From assembly GCF_002099425.1 (NCBI RefSeq), contig NW_018344159.1:3470501-3534500 (forward strand): a DNA stretch of 64,000 bases, given 5' to 3'. Shown piece after piece: positions 56,430 to 64,000 of this stretch. The stretch's first letter is position 1. Every line of letters begins with the position of its first letter. Source of the stretch: Phascolarctos cinereus (Eukaryota > Chordata > Mammalia > Diprotodontia > Phascolarctidae). Both the position numbers and the translations under genes were made by a program. The notes below the pieces were generated by a model. The model worked only from the letters and a program-made list of their open reading frames with translations, did not search any database and was not told where the DNA came from.

Positions 56430-57100
56430 AAACACTTTCTACCCTCAAGAAATTTATTTTTTACTAAAATAATGATCATATGTAAACAAATAAATTAATA
56501 TCAGGTATTTTGAGTAGAGAAAGAGTTTTAACAGCTGAAAAGTCCAAGAATGGCTTTACTTAGGATATGGCACTGAGCTGGACCTTGATGAAGGCTCAGG
56601 GATTCTAAGAGGTGAAAGTGCACAAAGAATTCCAGGCATAGGAGACAGTCTCTGTAAAGACTCAAAGACAGGAGGTAGTATACTAAGTTCAGGGGACATC
56701 TAATAGTCCAATTTGACTATAATATAAAGTGTGCAAAGGGTGAGTAAAATATGAAATAAGTTTAGAAAAGTATGCTGGAGCCAGATTGTGGAAAGCATTG
56801 AAATGTCAGGCTGAATTTATATTTTATCCAAGGGGCAATGGGAAGCCACCAAAGATTCTTGACAAGAGGAGTTGTATGATCATACTTGACTACTAGAAAT
56901 ATTAATCTAGCAGCTATATGGATGATCAATTGTAGAGGGAAGCAGGGAGACCAATTTAGAGACCCTGGCAATAGTCCTGGCTGAGAAGAGATAAGGACAT
57001 GAACAATGGCATAATGGCAAGTGAAGAAATGGAGGTAAAATTGACAAGGATTAGTAACTGAATTGGATTTGGGGCAAGGTAGAATTTATTATATGTTTGA
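56430..57100 (-). mobile_element. L2 LINE, reverse, about 670 bp
   Basis: caggcataggagacagtctc, gccagattgtggaaagcatt, atccaaggggcaatgggaag, ccaccaaagattcttgacaa and gaagcagggagaccaattta follow the complement of L2 from its 3' UTR into the ORF. Confidence 0.8.
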
Positions 57101-57280
57101 AGAGAAAGAATGTCTATGTTAAGGAACTTAAGAACAAAATAAACATGGAAATAAGTACAAAAAGTTTGGCATCACAAAATCTCAGAAATACAGCACTTCA
57201 GTGGTCATCTATCTAGTTGACCAAAAATTTCCTGTACAACACCTCTACAACTTTATAATGGTCTTTAAGAGTTGTTCCAT

Positions 57281-57467
57281 CTTGGGGCAAATAGGTGGTG
57301 CAGTGAATAGAGCACTGGCCCTGCAATCAGGAGGACCTGAGTTCAAATCTGGCTTCAAACACATAACACTTACTAGCTGTGTGACCCTGGGCAAGTCACT
57401 TAACCCCATTGCCTAGCCCAAAAAAAATTTAAAAAATAAAAAAACAGAACTTGTTAAAAAAGAAAAA
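57281..57467 (+). mobile_element. WALLSI/MON1-type poly-A SINE with TSD
   Basis: ttggggcaaataggtggtgc head, gagttcaaatctggcttcaa, gctgtgtgaccctgggcaag, taaccccattgcctagccc and a long A-rich tail. Target duplication agttgttccat lies at 57270-57280 and 57468-57478. Confidence 0.92.
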
Positions 57468-57889
57468 AGTTGTTCCATTCCGAAAATTCTTCTTCACCAC
57501 CACATAGCCAACCTAATAATGAGCCTCCTTGTATCTTAGCTGTGTTGGTCCTCTGGTGACAGAATGTGCTAGAAGCCTTTATAGCTTGATAGTTTCCAAA
57601 CTCCTCAAAGAACCCAGGTTCTCATCGATTACATGGTGAAGATAAATTAGATTGAGATTATCATGGAGGAAAAGGAAGTATAATAGAAATAGCTGTAAAA
57701 TCCTGTGGTCAGGCTCACTAAATCAAGTTTACAAGTACAGGATAGTGGAGGCATAGATAGAAAAGAGCTCCTGTTTAAAAAAAAAAAAATAGGGGTTTTA
57801 TTGGACTGCAAACCCTACAAGCACAATAAGTAGGTATATATCAGTTCCCAGACATCTCGTCATGCCCTCTTTGGTCAGGCCATTGGCAT

Positions 57890-58150
57890 CCATTCCTGAA
57901 CTACCTTCAGGTTGATAGGCCAGCTTTGGCCTTATCTTGCTCTTTTCCAAGCTTTCAAAGTAGTTTCCCTTCCTCAGCTTCCCCTCTTTCCAGCTCCCAG
58001 TTATTTGTTGTCTCCACCCATTAGAAAATAAACTCCTTGAGGGTAGGGATAGTCTTGTTTTTATTTGTATCCCCTGGGATTAGCATGGTGCCCATTTGAT
58101 AAGCCTATAGTAAGGGCTTAATAAATACTTTATTTATCTGTCTATCCATC
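57890..58150 (+). mobile_element. L2-tailed repeat with a distinct upstream block
   Basis: 57995-58150 is an L2 3' end (aaactccttgagggtaggga, ttatttgtatcccctgggat, ggcttaataaatacttta). 57918-57995 (ctttggccttatcttgctct, tttccagctcccag) resembles the block before the L2 end at 34090-34200. Confidence 0.6.
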
Positions 58151-59267
58151 TGAGAAGAACTAAGGAGAAAGATTTATTATAGTTTACTATGATCCTTTCC
58201 AGTTTGCCGATTATGCTGCTGAGACTTACCAGTTTAAAACTTTTGTTCATGAAGTTTTCTGTTATAACATTGTCACAAAATTCAGTGATTGTGTGTATAC
58301 AGCTCCATCGCTTAAATTTTGTAAATTTACAAGGTGTTTTTTTTCTTCCTAATAAAACTGCCAAGCAAACTAAATGCTAAACAATTATATAAGGTCTTCC
58401 TCACCAAAAAAGAATCTGAACTTTACAAATTAATAATATATCACTTGGTCTAGGATGAGGGGAAGATGCAAAACTAATCATGTTACCATTAATTACACCT
58501 CACTGAAGATGCATGATACTTTTTAAATAGCTATGAAAATGCCTAATGAGAGTTCTTAGAAAGGTCAATATCTGTTTGCTATGCTTCTTAGAATATCCTG
58601 ATTTTATTTTTCTAGTTGAAAACAATCTACTAGCTGCCCCAGGACTTTAATAGGACTTTTCATGTTTACTGAAGCCACCAAGTCTTCATTCTACAGTTCT
58701 TCCCCTTGGAGACCATTAAATTGACCTTTCCAAAGTTGAGTTTTCCCTATTTTCTAAGTCAGTTTGTTCCTGCTTGTTAAACCAAAATTGTGCCATTTTA
58801 CAGCTTACTCCTAAAAGCATAACTCACAAAATCAGTATCAATAAAACATGCTGTTATAAAATGATCATTTTAGTCAAGTACCAGAGCTTTAAATAAGCTG
58901 ATGGGGTGTTCCAGGGATCAGTTTGTCACACTGTAAACACATTAGCATTTGCATTTAAATAGAACATAATGAAATTTTATATGACTCTGGGCTTTTCCCA
59001 CTTCCTTAAGTGGTTATAATAGAGAAAAAAAAATAAGGAATCATGATAGAATCATGCCCTGTCCTCTTTCAGAGTAATAAAGAGTTATAAACTAGAAGGA
59101 AAAACACTGGAAAATTGCTCTGTGAGCGATACTGTTCAGGAAGAAGATTTGGTGTTGCAATAGTCTTACCTCCAGGTAAGGTTTGGTTACACTCTTTATG
59201 CCCAATCAGGAGATAGAGTGTATTATTGAAAGAAGAGCAAGGAAGCCTGTGTCACTGGATTAAAGAT
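58151..59267. other. No recognised gene; octamer-like motif near 58950
   Basis: 1.1 kb of AT-rich unique-looking sequence. 58940-58965 reads acattagcatttgcatttaa, containing a perfect octamer-type ATTTGCAT. Confidence 0.35.
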
Positions 59268-59278
59268 TGTGTGTGTAT

Positions 59279-59311
<33 letters not shown>

Positions 59312-59312
59312 C
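59268..59312. repeat. (TG)n microsatellite
   Basis: About 20 TG units with two interruptions (TATG, GAGTG). Confidence 0.95.
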
Positions 59313-59734
59313 ATGGCCCTCAAGGTTTTGTCTCTAGGGCCAGCATTACATAGTCGTAAGAGAACCAGCTTCAGAGTACAAGGAGTAATTCTGCATACTG
59401 TGTGGCCTTGGGGAAGTCAGTCAGCAACTCAGTACCTCAGAAAACTCTGTGACCAAAGCTTGTGGGAAAAGTTTCTGATCTGCTTTAGTAGAAAGAGTGT
59501 CCTCACTGGAAGCTCCAATAAACCAAAACTGGAACCAAAAGAATTCTCTTAAATTATAGCCCTACTGACAAGCATCAGAATTCTAAGACTTCTCCTCCTG
59601 CAGAAAAAGATTCTTTTGGCCTAGCCCTAAAAAGGAAGAGAGAAAAGAGCAAAGCAGAGAAATGAAAGGAAGGGAAGGAGAGGGCAAAAAATAGAAGATG
59701 GGGGGCAGATGATAAGCTTCACATCTGTAGGGAT
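59313..59734. other. MIR-like scrap at 59330-59425, otherwise no feature
   Basis: gagaaccagcttcagagtac and gcatactgtgtggccttggg with gaagtcagtcagc look like a decayed forward MIR head. A purine-rich tract lies at about 59630-59700. Confidence 0.4.
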
Positions 59735-60245
59735 TCACTCTCCTCAATAAACTGCAATGGCTCCCTATCACCTCTAAATATAAGATGCCTTTTGCTTTCA
59801 AAGTCTTTCATAACCTGCCTCCCTCCTATCTTTTCAATTTTCTATACCTTACATCACACACACACACACACACACACCCCTTCAATCCAGTGACATTGAC
59901 TTCCTTGCCATTCTTCAAATAAGATTCTCCATCTTCTGACTCCGGGAATTTCCACTACCTGTCACCCATGCATGGAATGCTCTTCACTTTCATCTTAATC
60001 TCTCTCCATCTTCTACAGGAAGCTTTTTCCAAGCCCTCTGAATTCTAGATTCTTTCCTCTGTTGATCAGTTCCAGTTTATCCTGCCCATGTCTTGTTTGT
60101 ACACAGTTGTCTACATGTTGTCTCCCCCATTAAACTGTGAGCAACTTGAGGGCTGGCATTATCTTTTACCTTTCTTTATATCCCCAGCGCTTAGTACAGT
60201 GTCTGGCACAGAGTAGATGCTTAAAAAAATACTTGTTTTCTGACT
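59735..60245 (+). mobile_element. L2 LINE 3' portion with (CA)n insert
   Basis: actgcaatggctccctatca, atgcatggaatgctcttcac, ttctacaggaagctttttcc, cccccattaaactgtgagca and cagtgtctggcacagagtag follow L2. (CA)n at 59855-59877 replaces a small internal stretch. Confidence 0.88.
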
Positions 60246-60549
60246 GCCCATCTGCCTATTTCAAATCATCTTTGAACCCATCATCAATTCCTGCCTTTGG
60301 CCTTCATTTACTCCACATCATCTGCCTCCCCAGTATGGAATTCTAGTACCCAATTCACTCTGCATTTGATTTTGGCCTATGACCTGTCCTCATTCTGACT
60401 ATGGCTTAGGCATCTTCTTTACCCCTAAATCACCTGGCCAAAAGTCTTACTCCAATTAAAGAGTCACAATAACTGTGTACCACTAGCCCAAAGTTCCCAT
60501 AACTTGAATTTGCCCATCCCATTTATTGGCCTTGACTCCTAGCACTCAT
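60246..60549. other. No recognised feature
   Basis: Pyrimidine-rich unique-looking sequence, possibly decayed repeat. Confidence 0.4.
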
Positions 60550-61418
60550 TGTGTTCAATCCCAGAATAATGGGGGCTCCCTGGACTCTTGCTGAAGTTAG
60601 ACAGTAGCATATGTACTAAAATGCAGTTGATAGCTACTTCCCTAGAATTCCCAAGAAGAGCTCTAGGGACTGTCAATTCTGAAAACAAATGACAAAGAGT
60701 CACAGAGGTTGTGCAATCACTGTTAACTCCGAAAATAACAAAGAGCTCACACAGGTTATCACAACCACAGTTAACTCTGAAAAATAAAATAAAATAAAAT
60801 AAAAACAAAGAGATAACAGTGGTCATAAGCAAAAAGCTTTCTTTATTCCATTGGAAGAGGGAAACTAGACCCATGTGCCTCCTTTAGTAGGAGACCCCCT
60901 TTAGTGTGGGCAAATCTCAATACATATACTAGTGGCTACACAGTAAGCTGTAGCCTTGACAATGAAGGGTAACAGCAACAATGAGGCAAGTTTGATTCAT
61001 GGCAGGGCTTCAAGATGAGAACATGGGTCCTGCAGGTGCTTGTCCAAGCTCAGGGACCACCTGGTGCTGGTGTGAAACAATTCTGGGATTTTACTGTGGC
61101 TGAGTTCATCCAGAGGGTGAGTGCAAAGGACTGTCATTATGCCAAGCTCAGGACACAACTTGCTTGATGGACCTTAGCTCTGGAAAATAGGGTGTCTCCT
61201 AATAGTAAAAGAAAGGGGTGGTCTTTCCATGGGGATTCTGACAGGACTGAGGGCAAATTAACTTTTCATGTTTCTCTCTTTGGGGAGATTGCATGCATCT
61301 ATGTATAGTTATCCAAAAAATAATTATCCTTAAGGTAAGGTGTCAATCACTGCTAGCTAAAGTCCAGCTCATGGTCTATCTCATGCATTAGGCCTCCTCC
61401 AGAGTGCAGGACACAACA
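60550..61418 (-). mobile_element. Probable LTR of an endogenous retrovirus, reverse orientation (fossil)
   Basis: Read on the minus strand it begins tgttgtgtcctgc (from 61418), carries ccaatggaataaagaaagct as a retroviral-type poly-A signal near 60850, and may end near 60550 at gaacaca, giving TG...CA ends and about 870 bp. No clear target-site duplication or internal genes were found, so solo LTR and family are not certain. Old. Confidence 0.45.
60671..60828. repeat. Three diverged tandem units of about 50 bp in the probable LTR
   Basis: Units start at 60671 (tgtcaattctgaaaac), 60721 (tgttaactccgaaaat) and 60769 (agttaactctgaaaaa). Each is followed by caaag, a 'cacagg/cacagaggtt' or related stretch and a purine-pyrimidine end. 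An AAAAT array (60780-60806) sits in the third. Confidence 0.75.
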
Positions 61419-61494
61419 ATTTTCCCTTTCTAAAGAACTTATTTACTGAATCTCTCATTTGTCACTTCACAATATACTTTGCCTTCTGCTCAGT

Positions 61495-61797
61495 CAAATT
61501 CAACAAATGTTGACCAAGTACCTACTATGTGCAGGTCACTATATTAAATGTTATAGAATAAAAGTTAAGAGACAGGCTCCATCCTCCAACTGAAAAGCCT
61601 CATAACATTTCTGTCTGGTCCCACATTTAGATTCTTAAATGGTCCTTTTGGGCTCTTACATCACAACTACATCAATCAACAAGCATTTATCAAGTGCCTA
61701 CCATGTGTTAAACACTGTGGATACAAAGATAAAATAGAAATAGCCCCTGTTTTCAAGGAGTTTATACTCTAACAGGGGAGACAATATATCCAGTAGC
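61495..61797 (-). mobile_element. Two L2 3' ends, reverse
   Basis: 61495-61610 (gtacctactatgtgcaggtc) and 61675-61797 (aatcaacaagcatttatcaa, gtgcctaccatgtgttaaac, tttcaaggagtttatactct) are successive reverse L2 termini. Confidence 0.8.
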
Positions 61798-61799
61798 AG

Positions 61800-61995
61800 T
61801 GTGATGTAGTAGATAGAACCTGGACTATGGTATGGAAGACATGAGTGCGATTCCTGCCTCAGACATTTACTAGTTGTGCGACCCTAAGAAATTCACTTAA
61901 CCTCTCTGGGCCTCAGTATCCTCATCTATAAAATGAAGGGATTGAAATCAATGATCTCTAGGTCCCTTCCAGCTCAAATTCTATGATCCTATATA
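61800..61995 (+). mobile_element. MIR-type SINE with CR1-like tail
   Basis: A forward tRNA-like head (gtgatgtagtagatagaacc), cagacatttactagttgtgc and cctcagtatcctcatctata, then a tail (atgatctctaggtcccttcc, agctcaaattctatgatcct) unlike the ordinary MIR 3' end. Confidence 0.7.
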
Positions 61996-62009
61996 GTGTG
62001 GAGTGTATA

Positions 62010-62400
62010 AAAAATAAGCAGTATATAAAAAATAAATAAGGTAGTTTGGGAAGTGAGGACACTAACATACGAGGAAGTCAAGGAAAGCTCCATGTAGAAG
62101 ATGGCACTTGAACTGAGTCTTAAAGGAAATCGGGGATTCCAAGAGGTAGAGAAGAGAAGGAAGAACATTCTACTGACTGGGACAGCCAGTGGAAATACAT
62201 GGAGATGAGAGAGGGGACATCATGTGCAAAACAGAAAGTACAGTTAATATCCATGGAAAGGAGTGATATACAAGAAAACTGGAAAGGTAAGAAGAGGCCA
62301 GGTTCTGCAGAGTTGTAAATGCCAAACCGTGTTTATATTTGGACCTAGGAATAGGAAAGGACCACCATAACTAGCACACAGTAGGTGCTCCATAAATATT
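62010..62400 (-). mobile_element. L2 LINE, reverse, ORF-proximal part
   Basis: agctccatgtagaagatggc, acttgaactgagtcttaaag, ggggattccaagaggtagag, gaagaggccaggttctgcag and gtttatatttggacctagga follow reverse L2. It probably belongs with 61675-61797, split by the MIR insertion at 61800. Confidence 0.75.
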
Positions 62401-63010
62401 TACTGAATGAACGAAGTTTACAAAGATACAAAAGCACAACCAGCGCAAGACCATCCCTTACATTTCTTATGCTTCAAATTAAGGCTGTTGAGCAGTGGTC
62501 ACATGATGAGCTCTACTGAGCAAACCATTTTAAAGCTCTTTCTAAGCTTTGTAACATAAATCATTCATCACTTACAAGGATGATCCACTGCAAAGGAAAG
62601 AGCTTAAATATTCCAACAATGTGTGACTATAAATAACCTCTCCAAATCTGAATACTCACTGTGTGGTGATGAAAGGATTGTAGATCATGAAACGAACTCA
62701 AAACATTGGGGCTAGATAGGACAAAATCTAAGAAAAAGATAATCTCCTTTTTCTCCTTTTTTTTTTTTTAGTACTTTTTATCAGTAGCACCAAATTAATT
62801 CTCATATCTCTTTCCTTCAAAGCAGATGATGGAGAGGAAACATATACTTTGATTTGCAGCCCTGGTTAAAACCAGGGTTAATAACTAATACCTAGTGGTA
62901 TTCTGGGGAAAGCACTTTCTGGATTAACATACTTCTTTATCTTCAGGGAAGTTAGAGTGGATCTAATCATCAAAGCCTAGGTCAAACCTGGCTGAAACTG
63001 CCTACTTCTT
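62401..63010. other. No recognised feature
   Basis: Unique-looking, with a T run near 62757-62770. Confidence 0.45.
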
Positions 63011-63011
63011 T

Positions 63012-63545
63012 TTTTCCCCTCAAGGCAACCAGGGTTAAGTGACTTGCCCAGAGTCACACAGCTAGTAAGTATCAAGTGTCTGAGGCCAGATTTTAATTCA
63101 GATACTCCTGACTTCAGGGCCATGTTCTATCTACTGCACTGTTGCCTGCAATCAAGTGAGGCACCTCACAGAGGACTGTGAAATGAAGAGACGTGGGCCA
63201 GGTGGGTCAGTGAAGACTGAGCCATTTATTATTCTGAGGGTCCAGTTTAAATAGTGAAAACCAACAATCACCCCCGCAGCCTTCCCACGAGTCTTGCATG
63301 ACTAACCCCAGCCTTTATGCACAACTTTAATTGTATACAACTGTTTGCTATCAAGGTTCAAGGATTGGTCAGAGTGTTCTAACACCTCCCAGGCATGGGA
63401 TATTGGTGAGCCAAATATGCTGAAATAAGTGAGCCCTTAAGGGTAGGAAAAGGAAAGAGTCAAGCTCTGACCTAAATTCCTTATCCCATATTAGACTCTT
63501 CAGCTCTGGCCCCCAACACTGCACCACCTAGCTCCCCCTGAGACT
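63012..63545 (-). mobile_element. WALLSI/MON1-type SINE, reverse, split by a solo LTR
   Basis: Left part 63012-63139: caaggcaaccagggttaagt, gacttgcccagagtcacaca, gatactcctgacttcagggc. Right part 63525-63545: cacctagctccccctg, the SINE head. The two join once the LTR and one copy of its 6-bp target are set aside. Confidence 0.88.
63140..63518 (-). mobile_element. Solo LTR of an endogenous retrovirus (fossil), 379 bp
   Basis: Exact 6-bp target duplication ctgcac at 63134-63139 and 63519-63524. The element runs TGTTG...CAACA. Minus-strand sense shows AATAAA (complement at about 63229) about 90 bp from the 3' end, the usual LTR layout. No internal retroviral region is present, so it is best explained as a solo LTR left by recombination. 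The 6-bp duplication is typical of class II (beta-like) elements, but the family is not identified. It is younger than the SINE it interrupts. Confidence 0.88.
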
Positions 63546-63958
63546 GCCTACTTCTAAAGCTACAGGTGATGGTGTACTTGGGATACATTCTTCCACAAAA
63601 TTATCACCAACAATTTCTCCAGATCACAAGGTCTTCAGGTTGTATACCAAGATCACACTGTCATGATGATCTCCCCTGCCTGACAAGATGTTTTCTTCTA
63701 CCCTCTGGGAGAAAAAAAAAATTGACATTTCACTTTCAATCACAAAAAGTGCCAAAGGGCAACAAACTTGGAAACTCCTAAACATAAAGAAAACACCATT
63801 GAATCCCTATAATAATCACTGCAGCCTTCTTAATTTCCCAAAATTATTGGAATAGTCTAAATAGGTTATAGAAATAGCTTCCTCACTCCCTTATCCTATT
63901 CCCAATATTACTTGCTTTATTAATAGCATTCATTTTCAAGTAACCCACCCCCAATACT
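63546..63958. other. No recognised feature
   Basis: Unique-looking. A 71-codon frame at 63566-63781 has no domain. Confidence 0.4.
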
Positions 63959-64000
63959 ATATATAGTATTTATATATATAAAATATATATATATATATAT
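63959..64000. repeat. (TA)n tract at window end
   Basis: TATATA-rich sequence running off the end of the window, so its full length is unknown. Confidence 0.9.

Overview
The window looks like nuclear DNA from a marsupial. It has no bacterial-style coding and is dominated by interspersed repeats typical of marsupials. These are MAR1-type CORE-SINEs (7 copies), short poly-A SINEs of the WALLSI/MON1 type, a marsupial-type L1 and its ORF2-less relative HAL1, an RTE relic, many L2, L3/CR1 and MIR fossils, two hAT-like non-autonomous elements, one clear solo LTR and one probable LTR. I could not tell an Australian from an American marsupial. Family names rest on recalled consensus sequences, not on a database search.

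No host protein-coding gene or exon could be supported on either strand. The only long reading frames with recognisable protein content are dead retrotransposon remnants: L1 ORF1 and ORF2, HAL1 ORF1, and L3 and RTE reverse transcriptase. The rest come from microsatellites or chance. The window is best read as intergenic or intronic DNA.

Layout: 1-3.2 kb holds an L2 scrap and a full-length HAL1 with target-site duplication (TSD). 4-8.9 kb holds MAR1, an inverse L3, a forward L3 and L2 ends. 10-14.5 kb holds an hAT-like element, MIRs, MAR1 and simple repeats. 17-22.3 kb is a nest: a minus-strand L1 inside an L2, then an RTE relic carrying a SINE, a MAR1 and a further 198-bp insertion. 24-29 kb holds MAR1, L2, a (TAG)37 tract, a near-perfect 155-bp inverted repeat, and an hAT with a nested SINE. 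30-35 kb holds dinucleotide tracts, MAR1 and MIR. 35.9-37.4 kb is a second, 5'-truncated HAL1. 40.8-46.3 kb is a decayed L1 interrupted by a retroposed insert. 48.6-52.6 kb is a large old inverted duplication with a 2.5-kb spacer, which holds a perfect 27-bp hairpin. 49.7-60.2 kb is rich in long L2 remnants. 60.5-63.5 kb holds a probable LTR, L2, MIR and a solo LTR inside a SINE.

There is no operon or pathway. The interest lies in genome dynamics: nested insertions with readable target-site duplications, two inverted duplications of very different age, and two unidentified retroposed inserts. I did not find a new molecular system.
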